Source: Blumeriella jaapii | Lineage: Eukaryota; Ascomycota; Leotiomycetes; Helotiales; Drepanopezizaceae | DNA length: 64,000 bases | Assembly: GCA_009599575.1 (NCBI GenBank) | Contig: VWND01000001.1 | Span: 1,674,001 to 1,738,000 of the forward strand | Direction of reading: 5' to 3' | In this document: in pieces, positions 22,840-32,731 of the stretch | How the letters are laid out: the number at the start of each line of letters is the position of its first letter | Numbering within the stretch: the stretch's first letter is position 1 | Translations under genes and position numbers: made by a program | Notes under the pieces: generated by a model | What the model was told of the DNA's origin: nothing | Seen by the model: only the letters and a program-made list of their open reading frames with translations | Database searches by the model: none

Positions 22840-25744
22840 GGAGTTGCGAAAAGTGTATGTACTGATACTTGGACCAGGTGATGCATGGGTGGAGTTTCGG
22901 GAGGTTCACGGAGTTACTTGTCCATGGTTCGGAGGTTTATGAGGGGTCTTTGGAAATGTTGGCACTTTGGGACCCGGCTCGATGTACGTCCTTCAAGGCT
23001 CTGCAGATGTCCCTGGAGACCTGGAACAATCTAAGCTCTATTGGGGGGCTAGCGACCCGGTACTTGCGGCCATGCTCCGAGGAAATGCGAATGCCGGTAG
23101 CCTGCCTCGTGCCCATTGACAACGACGACATGTGAAAGATACGGCGCAAGCTGTCTAGCCAAAATCCTCCGTCTTCTTGTGTATATTCAACATCGGATCT
23201 CCAGCTCTTTACAATCTCAATTACCCAACCCTCCGTCGTGACATGGGTCCTTGGTGACAACATGGCAGTACAGTATTTGAATTCCTCACCATCTTCGTCT
23301 CTCTCTCACACACCTTCTCTGCCCCTTGCCAAAGTCTTTGGTTTCGTAAGCAATAATGCTCCATTTTGTTGATACCAATCAACGCCACGATGGTCCTCCC
23401 GACCAGCTCTTCACTCATCAATATTCCTCCTTATCCCATCTTTTCCTCTTTGCGCTTGCCCCACATCCTTTCGACCTAGCAATTTACTCGTTCGCGCCTT
23501 AGTTGGCGGTACATCTGTAAATTAGCCTATTCGCGTTCATTCTCCCAGCTTCTTGCTCCAATACCCTCAAGACAAGTCAACATGAACAACCCTCCGATGT
23601 CTTCACTTGCTTGTCCCTCTCTCTGTCTGTGATGACCGCAACAAGAAGAAAGGTAGAGGGGGGAGAGACCGGAAGCTTCCACCGCCGCCTTCGCTGGCAA
23701 TGGTCATCTTCTCCTCAGACTAGCAGCGATGGATCTGCTTTGCGACGCTTCCATGCGACACGAGGGCATTGTCGATAGGGCGGTTTCTGGGACTCGGACA
23801 CTCTGGTTCACGCTGCTGCTTTTCTCTTTCTTGGACGAGCAAACCCTCGGCCTGGAGAGGCTGGTGTGGGCTGCTTGACGATTCACGCACTTACTGGTGG
23901 TTTGCGCGGCTGCTCTGCTTGGGTCTTTGTTGCTCGGATTCCACTCCAGCCCAAGAGCGCTACTCTTGAATGCATCAACCCCGGTGCTGATACCAGAGAA
24001 GAAGGCGCGTGGGCAAGTCGCGCGTCGGCTGCGCTTTGAGTGCGGAAATCAGTTGGCTAATCCTGTGGCTTGAATTGGGGAGAAGTCCGACTCGAGGTCA
24101 ACCCAGCGAGTCTTCATCGCAGATCGGGTTCTTCGGGTACAGAAGCGTTTGCGATATAGCAGGTCACGTCAAGTAAAAGCTAGGCACTGCATTGAACCCC
24201 CCAGACCGGAGGGGGAAAGACGAGAATATCTAGATCCGGAAGTCGTGCGGGGAATAACAAGCGCTGAGAACACAGCGGGGGAAAAGTCTAGGCCACGAAG
24301 CAGAATTCAAAGCCCATGCTTGACTATGCTCGTGAAGAGCAGCATCATCACGCATCTTTTTTTGGGTGGGGGGGGGGGTATAAGATGTATCTAGTGCGAG
24401 CTCAAGATTCTCAAAACAGCATAGCATAACTTAGTTCAACGACGCGTGCGGCTCTGCCGATGTGGCTGAATCTAGCAAGGTGGAATAGGTAATTGTCCAG
24501 GTAGGACGACGGACAGCAAAGCCGCGTAGAGAGCTCTCTGAATCGAGGTCGGTCCTTCCTGCCACGACCGGCCTACATCCGCTCGGATTGAACAGATTTC
24601 CCCTTTTGTGTTTTGGCAGGGAGCTTTGGAGAAGACATCAAGATTTTATTTTTTTGGCGGGTTTGTAACTCATTGCTGTTGCTGTTAATGGTGAGGTGAT
24701 CGTGATGCTGTTGCGAGTGGACCTGCCTCGTTGGTCTAAGCGAGGCGAGTTGTTGGTGGGTTTGTGTGTCCTTCGAGCGACTCGCTTACTCGCTCGCGCA
24801 CTCGCTCTGCGGTCCTGGTCTGCTTGTACTGGTGGGCAGGTAGAGACTCTGACCGAGCTGAGTAAGACCATTTGGGGAAACGAGTTGAAATTCGTGACTT
24901 GATATCTCTCAACGTTAGCGCACCTCCAAAATGTCGCCTTCTGGTTGAACAAGGTGAACTGAAAACAGCTCATGAGCATTCTGTACACATATCTTGATGA
25001 TGCGTATCTGGGCGTTGGGGGTTTGGGGATCATGAGAGAAGTAGTGTGGGCTTGTGATTACGTTTTTGATCGATGGTCAGCGAAGACGCTGTGTTTTGAT
25101 TCACGTTTACAAACCCGTCTTGGGCTTTTGATCACAGGGTATGAGAAGTTTAACAACTGGTTCAAGGAGCTAGGTTTGCACATCGTGTGTTCGGATGGGT
25201 GCATCCTTCCTAGCAGCCTTGATCCCGTAGCTCGATGGAAATTTTGGTGCGTATGCCTCTCGAGTGGTGGTGGTGGTGACCAAAATCTCGCTAATGTACC
25301 GCGTCCCTAGAGCTAGACGATAACTTCACTTGCCCTCCATCTTGGGCTACACTCTGTACGGGTAGCCCAGCTCCTCACGATACAGAATTCTTCTTGGCTA
25401 CAACAGAGACGCATATATAGTCGTGAGCGTAACAACCATCGTGCGCGCTAGCACCAACGCCGCTTTGTATTTGGTGGAGCTCCAGGCGTTCGCTTGTGAG
25501 AACCTTAAGCGTCGGTCTTAGATCTTAAGCTGACGATCAGGCTCTCGCAAGAATTAGGGGAAACTGCCCCCGACGCCTAGAAGTCAGTTCTCTCCTCCGG
25601 GAATGGCCTCTTTGCCTATTCAATAGACGTGCAAAGGGAACGGGCGGGTGAAAATAGCTGAAATGTGCACCGTCAACTGCACCCTTCCAATTCCATTGCT
25701 TTTCTCGAGGAGGAGGGGCAACCCCCTGGGTATACAGTCTTCTG
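22840..25744. other. Gene-poor spacer upstream of the secreted-protein array
   Basis: 2.9 kb with no convincing gene. Frames of 60-130 codons occur on both strands but lack motifs or codon structure. A short poly-G run lies near 24366-24377. The T-rich composition increases towards 25.7 kb. Confidence 0.55.
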
Positions 25745-26055
25745 TAGAAGAACAACACTGCACCGTCAGAATGTATGGATCCCTGCTATCTTTATCCATT
25801 TCTGTTTGCTTGATCGATTTCTTTACTCAAAGCCTTAACCGTTACTTCTCCAGTCTCGCAGAGGCAAACGTCAGGATCTATATCGCAATACAAACCAGTG
25901 TCACCTGATGTTTACCGAGCACTCGAGAGACCAATGCTGCTGGTTTTGATAATGCAAATGGGACCAGGTACTACTGTCGATTTCGTCGGATCGCCAGGTG
26001 CAGCTAGTGTAAAGCCGGCGAAAATAATAATGGCCGTAGATATCTAGAACTGCAT
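25745..26055 (-). pseudogene. Decayed copy 0 of the small secreted cysteine-rich protein family
   Basis: Starts ATG CAG TTC at 26055 like its relatives, but codon 4 is TAG (26044-26046). After the stop, the frame still encodes a hydrophobic signal-peptide-like stretch (TAIIIFAGFTLAAPGDP) and a CIIK motif also found in copy 3. The frame then shifts; the later parts read LYCDIDPDVC and a QCCSS near 25745-25765, matching the conserved IYC..DPC and AQCC positions of the family. Its upstream flank (26090-26450) matches the upstream flanks of the other copies. It is the most divergent and most damaged copy. Confidence 0.55.
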
Positions 26056-26530
26056 GTTGGAAAAAAAGATGAAAAGAAATAGTTCGTATGCTCAAATGAA
26101 ACTTTGTACTGGTTTTGAGATCTGGGAAGAATATGGAAAATAAGAAAGGGACACGCCTAGGCTAATATTCAGCTTGTGGCTCTTCTCCTTCGTCTGTTTT
26201 TTAAAGCTTTTTTTTTTGGATCTGTTTGCACTTCAGGACCGTTTTAGCCTTATTGTGTAAATGCATGTTACATCCCGAAGTACTTATTTAAAACCCTACG
26301 GTTTGATAATCCATTTCACAAAAGACGCTCACGCTTCGGATCAAGCTTTAACACAATGCTACTGGTAATATTTTAAAAAACACCAACACCAAAGATTCAG
26401 ATAAGCGATACCGTTCCTGATATTTGAAAAACAGTTTCTAGCTTATGATACATGACTTCAAAAAACCGCACCGCAACTACTTCATCATTCCCATATACAC
26501 CGGTTCTTGCTACCCCCACCCTACCCCCTC

Positions 26531-26531
<1 letters not shown>

Positions 26532-26560
<29 letters not shown>
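26532..26560 (+). repeat. Poly-C tract of 29 bases followed by T tracts
   Basis: Lies just 3' of secreted-protein copy 1. Shorter poly-C tracts sit at the equivalent place near copy 2 (about 27784-27798). Another 15-C run is at about 29430-29444. Confidence 0.9.
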
Positions 26561-26561
<1 letters not shown>

Positions 26562-26615
26562 TTTTTTTTACCATCCCTTTTTTTTTACTTTCCTATTCGT
26601 TTGTCGTTGCCAGTT

Positions 26616-26922
26616 TTATGGAGAACAACATTGTGCCGTGACAATGCAATCGGTTCCAATCGATTTACTTTTACATTCATTTATGTTTGCTCTAGTAATC
26701 CTGCTGTTGTACGACATTTCCGTTTTTTTTTTGAGTCTCGTTGACACATAAATCAAGTCCAGACTTCATAGTGCAATATAAGGTTGGGTCATATTGATTG
26801 CTGCTTCTTTTGCAAGTAGATTCTTTGGTTGTTTTGAGTATACAGTCGGTATCGGGTTCTGCTGCTGCCGATACAACGCTAGCGACAGCAAAAACGAAAA
26901 CCGTAGTAAAATGGAATTGCAT
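26616..26922 (-). pseudogene. Frameshifted copy 1 of the small secreted cysteine-rich protein family
   Basis: Starts at 26922 with a signal peptide (MQFHFTTVFVFAVASVVSA) and keeps the first four family cysteines, including TLYC and DLC. Directly before the C-terminal part there is a run of ten A on the coding strand (plus-strand T at 26723-26732). The literal frame ends soon after it. The C-terminal family block (ECK, IGTDC, AQCC) persists in another frame to a stop at 26616-26618. Either one or more bases in the run are mis-sequenced or the gene is broken. The upstream flank is conserved with copies 2 and 3. Confidence 0.65.
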
Positions 26923-27479
26923 TTTGAAAGACTGATTGGAAAGAATGTAGTGGTCTGAAAGAAAGTTTGGATTGGAAACTTTGGTATGCTTAAGTAAAGA
27001 GTGTTGTATTGGTGCTGATATCTGGCAAAGTAAAAGATAGGATACATTTGCATTTTGTATTCAGATTGTAACTCCTTAATTTTCCAAGCCTTATTCTTTT
27101 TGCGGAACTCGCACTTTACCTGCTTCTCAAGTATTTACTTGTCACTTTTGATATTTTCAAATCGTCAATTTGAATCTGTTTGCGTTTTTAGAAACAGTTC
27201 ATCCTTTCTTAAGTAAATGCATAATATATCTCGAAGTTCTAATTTAGAACCTCACAGTTTTATTTGTCAATTCATTTTACAAAATAAGCTCACGCCGCGG
27301 ATCGAATTTTATTAAATACTATTGATATAATTATTAAAAAGAATAGACGAAAGATTCAGATAAGCAATACCGTTCTTAATATTCAAAAAGCAAGTTCTAA
27401 CTATAACACGTTTTATCTTGGCTGAACGCGCCGGTCTGACACGACCTAGAACATACTTAGCTTCAACAGCTTTGATCAT

Positions 27480-27700
27480 TTGATTTATCGAAGGCCATTT
27501 CACGAACTCCCGGGAGAACCATTCCGCCTAGAGGGAAAAGGCTTAAATAGCGGATATTTGTCATACATTTCTTTTGTTTTTAACTGCTTTCTCGAGGGTT
27601 CTCTGTATGTAAAATTCCCCAGCTTAGCACATTTCCAATGCCCTGCGGAAGGCTTGAGGTAGCGCAGTTTCACTGCCCCCTCCAGACGTTAAACAACTTA
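27480..27700 (+). repeat. Copy of a repeat also found at 29.55-29.76 kb in both orientations
   Basis: Contains TCACGAACTCC, GAGAACCATTCCGCC, AACTGCTTTCTCGA and CCCCAGCTTAGCAC. The first two recur in direct orientation at about 29565-29600. The last three recur inverted at about 29700-29807. It lies between secreted-protein copies 1 and 2. Confidence 0.65.
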
Positions 27701-27859
27701 TTTGTCATTCCCAAATACACCGGTTCCCGCTACCTTCACCCCCCACCCCCTTCCATCATTCCCATAAACATCGGTTCCTGCTACCCCCCCCCCCCCCCTC
27801 CTCCCCCTCTACTCTTACCACCCCTTTTTTGCTTTTTTATTCGTCTGTCGTTGCCAGTT

Positions 27860-28168
27860 TTATGGAGGACAACATTGTGCCGAAATTAAACAATAGTCTC
27901 CAACAGATTTATCTTTGCATCTGTGTACATTTCTTGAAGTATTTTCTTCGTTATAAGACGTTTTCGTTTTTCCTTCCTCTTCATTGTTACATGGATCATA
28001 CTCAGGAAGAGCAGTGCAATATATAGTCGGATCAGATTCCCAAGTGCTTTTTTGGCAAGTAGAACCTCCGGCGGTTGATTTGTATCTACAATTGGCATCG
28101 GGTTCCTTTGATGCTGAAATGACGCTGGCGATAGTAAAAACGAGGAGCGTAGTAAAATGGAATTGCAT
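27860..28168 (-). CDS. Small secreted cysteine-rich protein, intact copy 2 (effector-like, function unknown)
   Basis: Intronless, 102 aa. Residues 1-19 form a signal peptide (MQFHFTTLLVFTIASVISA). The mature part is small, polar and has eight cysteines at 27, 38, 51, 60, 84, 93, 99 and 100, ending in a vicinal CC followed by PP and the stop. An even cysteine count, secretion signal and small size fit fungal effector-like or antimicrobial-type secreted proteins. I recognise no named family; the CC pair resembles hydrophobins only superficially, since spacing and hydrophobicity do not fit. It is the only copy of the array whose reading frame is uninterrupted. It sits in AT-rich DNA, typical of fast-evolving fungal effector loci. 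That the frame is real is supported by similarity of all four copies at the protein level, in spite of DNA divergence. Confidence 0.65.
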   Translation of the reverse strand: MQFHFTTLLVFTIASVISASKEPDANCRYKSTAGGSTCQKSTWESDPTIYCTALPEYDPCNNEEEGKTKTSYNEENTSRNVHRCKDKSVGDYCLISAQCCPP

Positions 28169-28738
28169 TTTTGAAAGACTGATTGGGCTAGGTGTGATTG
28201 TTTGAGAACAATTTTGATATGCTTGAGTGAAATATGGTATTGGTGCTGGTATCTGGCAAAAGAAAAGATAGGATACACTTGCATTTTGTAGTCGGATTGT
28301 ACTGTAACCCCTTGAATTTCCAAGCCCCTTTCACTTTACCTGCTTTCCAAGTATTTACTTGTCCCTTTTTTTTTGTTTTTAGAACATCGATTCAGATATG
28401 TTTGCGTCTTGGAACCGTTTCAACTTTATTTTATAAATACATAATATATCTCGAAGTTTTTATCTGAGACTAGTTATATTTATTAATTCATTTGAAAAAA
28501 CGTTCACGCTTTGGATCGAGTTTTAACAGGTTGCTATCAGATTCACTTTGAAAAAATAAATAGGAAAGATTCAGATAAGCAGTACCGTTTCTGACATTTA
28601 AAAGCAAGTTTTAGCTACGACACGTGACTCTAAATATCCGTCCCGCAACTACTTTATCCCATAAACACCGGTTCCCATATACACGCTACCACCCCCTTAC
28701 CACCCCCTTTTTGCCTTCCCATTCGTTTTTCGTTGCCA

Positions 28739-29064
28739 TTATGGAGGACAACATTGTGCCGAAAGAGTGCAGATGGTTCCAATCGGTTGATCTTTACATT
28801 CATATATATTTTCTTGAGTGTTTCCGGTATTGTAAGACGTTTTCGTTTTTTCCATCAATTTCGTTGATACATGGATCATATTCAGCATCATCAGTGCCAG
28901 CAGTGCAATATATGGTTGGGTCGAATTTAAAAGTGCTTGGTTTGCATGCAGATACTCCGGCGCTTTTTTTTGATTATACAATTGGCGTCGGGTACTGCTG
29001 CTGGTGGTGGTGGTATATAGCCGGCGACAGTAAGAGCGAAAACTGTGGTAAGAAAGATTTGCAT
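28739..29064 (-). pseudogene. Twice-frameshifted copy 3 of the small secreted cysteine-rich protein family
   Basis: Starts at 29064 with a hydrophobic leader (MQIFLTTVFALTVAGYI) followed by a proline run. Family blocks (NCIIK; SACKPSTF; DPTIYC; YDPC; YECK; GTIC; SAQCCPP) are all present, but in three frames. The breaks coincide with an A8 run (28964-28971 on plus, T) and an A6 run near 28849-28854. The last block reaches a stop at 28739-28741. As both breaks are in homopolymers, mis-assembly is as likely as real decay. Confidence 0.6.
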
Positions 29065-29582
29065 TTTTTTGGAAGACCGATAAGGACAGCTGTAGTTGCT
29101 TAAAAGAAATCTTGGATTGAGAATTTCGGTATGGAAATCTTGATATGCTTGAATAAAGTGTTGTGTTGATGCTGGTATCCGACAGAGAAAAAGATGGGAT
29201 ACACTTGCAATTTGTATTCAGACTGTGACTCCTTAATTTTCCAAGTCCTTTACTTCTTGCGAAACTCGCACTTTAACTGCTTCACAAGTATTTGGAACTG
29301 TTTTCGCTTCAGAACCGTATCATCCTCGTTATACTCTTGTACGTACACCCCGAAGTTTTTTATCTACAACCCTATGCTCATGTCTTTCAATAGATTTCCC
29401 CTACGTTCCGTCTACCAAGAAATTTATGACCCCCCCCCCCCCCTCTCTCCCGGCAGAGTCGCGCCTATGATCTGCCTGCTAAGGCTCGCTCGCTACAACG
29501 GTCGCCACGACCCCTTAACTTCTAACTTCAACAGCTTTGATGGTTTTTGTTACTTCGAGGGTCTCCTCACGAACTCCATGGA

Positions 29583-29807
29583 GAACCATTCCACCTGTAC
29601 GTGAAGGGCTCAAATATGAATGAGAATGAGAACGAGACTCCTTTACGTCAGAAGGGGCCAAGCCACCTCAGTTTCCCGTCAGGCATAGAACGTGCTAAGC
29701 TGGGGAGTTTTTATTTACAAGAAACCATCGAGAAAGCAGTTATATGAAAGAAATGCTTGGTCAATGGGGCCGCTATTGAGCCCTTTTTTCTACAGGCGGA
29801 ATGGTTT
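29583..29807. repeat. Inverted-repeat pair (MITE-like palindrome) downstream of the array
   Basis: The left arm 29583-29616 (GAACCATTCCACCTGTA...AAGGGCTCAAATA) is matched by the inverse of 29774-29807 (AAACCATTCCGCCTGTA...AAGGGCTCAATA), about four of five bases identical over 34. The arms enclose about 157 bp. I could not identify a clear target-site duplication, so mobile-element status is open. Confidence 0.55.
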
Positions 29808-29816
29808 TTCACGGTG

Positions 29817-32731
29817 TTTAGGAAATAACTTATGAAATTTCCAACGATTACAAAATCGATCCTTTTTAAAGAAGTAAAAAACCCACGGTTAGGGAAATGC
29901 TTTTCGAGTACGCAGATCCCGGGTTTTTAATCCCGCGGTGTCTCGGCTGTTTTATAATCTTTGAGGGCATTCTCAAAACTTCGAGAGTTGGCGACGCCGA
30001 GTTATATCTCGAACGTCTTTTTACATACGCCGGTTGATTGCTCGCAGCTATTTTACGTATGTTTCACCTGTGACGGTTCGGTCTTTTCTGTTCGCGTAGA
30101 TATGTTATCTGAATCTCGCTTATGCGTTTGCATCACGACATAGCCTCGCTCAGTCTCCTGGTGGGTCTCCCCATCAATTGCGGAAACCTCCTTACTGTAT
30201 ATACTGCAAGGCTTCTTCCCCTTAGCAACCTCTGCCTTCTGTAGTTGTTGATCCTAAGCGATATTCTACAGTTACAGAACCGAAGTCCTGGCTCCTCCCG
30301 TGCCATATGGGGCTAGCGACCCCTAGTTGATTGACTTCAGCCTTTGTCTGGTTCGATCGTCACATCACCGATCCTTTTTTTGTAGGTATCACAGATTGGG
30401 TACAAAAAAGACTAGTCTTAAATCATGGGCTGAAATCTGTATGCCATTCTACTAGCTATGCGAGTGCGGATTTACGGGCTGGTACTGTACAGTAGTGCAC
30501 GCTCGCTAGTTCGTCAACACGTGACCTTATCATCACCAGACATGCACGTGATCACACTGGGTCTTCCCACGTTTTTCCTCGTTGAATATGCTGTCGAGTC
30601 GGTTGTGTTCGATAAAGCAGTTATTCGAAGACGCTGTACCGGGATTTCCTTCATCGAGCTGTCGATTTTGTTTACCGCAATTTTCTTTGAATACAATCCT
30701 TTTAGAATTCTCAATGGACATGCTTTCGTGGAGCAAATCGTAATAAGATGCGTAGTCGTAAGAAAAGCTCGGATCGCCGGTATAAAAGTTTCTTCGAAGT
30801 CGGCCACGTATTTGGCTTTCCAAACTAACTCCGAATACAATGATTGTTTCCTGCCGCCAAAAAAAAGAAGACATAAATTTATTTATTGTGCAATCGAAAA
30901 AGCTGAAGGTTCGTACCAGGCACCGCGTACAAGTGTTGAGTCTAGCCCGCGAGGTCGTCGTCGTCGATGGCCTCGCACCCCGAGGGGCGGCGAAGGGCTC
31001 AAACAAGGGTCACTTGTCACGTATTTCTTTCACACTGTAGGAATACCCATAGCGTCACGTGAGGTAAGATGATATCAGGACGTGGTCGTGCGCGCACCAC
31101 CACCACCCATATTCCCTCACTCGCATAGCTAGTAGTAGAGAGACAAGATTACATGCCCTATGGGAGGCTTGAGGTTGCGCAGTTTCACTGCCCCCTCCAG
31201 ACGTCAAACAAGCACAGCAAAAATGACGATTATTTTCAGTGGGCTGCATGACCAGAACTTCATAACGATTGAACAATACTACAGTACTTCGAGCCCTGGC
31301 ATGCGATCCTGCAAGATTCGAATGGGTGAAAGAATTGATGCCTGGCTCTGCATTGCCATTGCTTGCATTTCGAAGCATGGTTTTTTCTTGGCAGCTGTCG
31401 CTGTATTGCTAAAATACAGAAACACATAGAGGTTCGTGTCAAGTCCCATCTGGTCTTCAAATCCATCTTTCGTTCTTATGTAAGGTGAGCTGATGAGAGT
31501 AGGCCACGAGCAAGAGTTTAGTTGGGTGGCCATACTGAAGCTACCACAGTACAGTACTGGACAGCACAGTACTGTACCTACTTTTCCCCACGGCTTCGAT
31601 GGTCATTTGACAAGGTGGGTCGGCAGCTAATGTGAGGCGGGCGACGATGGGGATATGAGGAAGGGAAAAGGGATACATCTACTGTACTGCACAGACATAG
31701 TACTGTACTGTACTGTACAGACATCTGTACAGAATTTCTGTACAGTACAGTCTGTCAGCACAGTACAGTACATAGCTGATATTTACATTCGGCTTGTGAC
31801 TTTGACCTCTACTATGTATAGTACACACACGGGTCGATACGAGAAGTGCAGAGAAGAAAGAAACATGCAGTACAGTACAGTACATACACAGTACAGTCAG
31901 TATTGGGGTGGCTGAGTTATCAATCATGCTTTCTACCGAGCAAGGGCCAGGACATGTACAGTATGAACGTACCGTACAGTACTGTGTACAGTATCTATCT
32001 TACTTTCTCCTTTTTACGCGCCAGGAAAGCTGGAACACGATAAGGAGACCGGGATTGAGAAATCGGTCGGGGAATCTCCAGCGATCCGCGCTTTGGCACT
32101 ATTGAAACCGCGGCCGAGGCGGTTTCGTTCCATCGCATCGCATTGCATTGCATTGCATTCCGATTCCGATTTTCATTCCCATTCCCATTCCCATTCCCCT
32201 TCCCACCCTCCCGCTTCCCCCTGAATGCTTGCTTGTCTTTGTTTCTGGCGGCGCTTATCGTTCGGCCGCCGTGGCCATGCCAGTGCCAGTGCCAGCGCCA
32301 GTGCCATGCCAATCCGCGCCCTGGGACCGGGTGCCACTACCGGTCGGCTCCTTCTGCATCGGCCCCTTCTGCGCCTGCCCGGCCGCCCCTGCAGCCCCTT
32401 CCGTTCCTGGCCGGCGAGGGCCACTCGTCCGTCCCCAGCCGCGCGGCAGGCGGTCAAGGTCGGCGCGGCGCTTGGCCCCACCCCACGCGGCGGAAATCCC
32501 GCCAAGCCTAGCCAAGCCCCGCTACGCCAGCCAGCCCAGCCAACCCCGAAAGAAACATCCAGACCTTTCTTGCACATCTAATCCTCCCTTCTCCTCGACT
32601 CGACATCATTGAACCGGAAGCACGACGACGGCGCCCTCCAATGTCTTGCTGGTCCATCCGCATTGGCCCCAATACCAATACCAATCACAATCACCTCTTC
32701 TTCTCCTCCTCCTCCTCCTCCTCCTCCTACC
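29817..32731. other. Gene-poor spacer between the array and the coiled-coil gene
   Basis: Contains the dispersed repeat at 31153, a GCGCGCACCACCACCACCC element at about 31091-31110 shared with 43201-43220, TACAGTA clusters (31545-31580, 31680-31990) and CATTCC repeats (32140-32210). A 204-codon plus frame (30458-31072) overlaps a 157-codon minus frame (30533-31006); neither has recognisable motifs. Confidence 0.55.
31153..31211 (+). repeat. 59-bp dispersed repeat shared with 27638-27696
   Basis: Both copies read ATGCCCT, then GAGGCTTGAGG or AAGGCTTGAGG, then GCGCAGTTTCACTGCC and CCCTCCAGACGT, with about six differences in 59 bp, in the same orientation. Confidence 0.8.

Larger units (their letters stand above)
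25745..29450 (-). repeat. AT-rich tandem segmental array carrying four related small secreted-protein copies
   Basis: Units share, in order on the plus strand: a CACCGGTTC and C-rich tract, a TCGTTTGTCGTTGCC-like stretch, the reverse-strand coding copy ending at ATGGAGRACAACATTGTGC, then a conserved upstream region. That region contains GGCAAA..AAAGATRGGATAC, CTGTTTGCGT, CTCGAAGT, CTCACGC..CGGATCGA and AAAGATTCAGATAAGC. The last motif recurs at about 26392, 27352 and 28566, marking unit ends. Coding copies lie at 25745-26055, 26616-26922, 27860-28168 and 28739-29064, all reading leftwards. Divergence among copies is substantial, so the duplications are not recent. Confidence 0.8.

Noticed and set aside
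24638..25310. Possible genes on either strand (131 and 112 codons)
   Set aside because: No motif, no supportive splice structure and no similarity I recognise.
26616..29064. Calling the secreted proteins hydrophobins or a known toxin class
   Set aside because: Cysteine spacing and polarity do not fit hydrophobins, and no toxin family signature is visible. The function is left open.
25745..29450. Claiming RIP (repeat-induced point mutation) in the array
   Set aside because: The copies are AT-rich and one has a CAR-to-TAG-like stop, but I did not count CpA to TpA changes. Dinucleotide indices would be needed.
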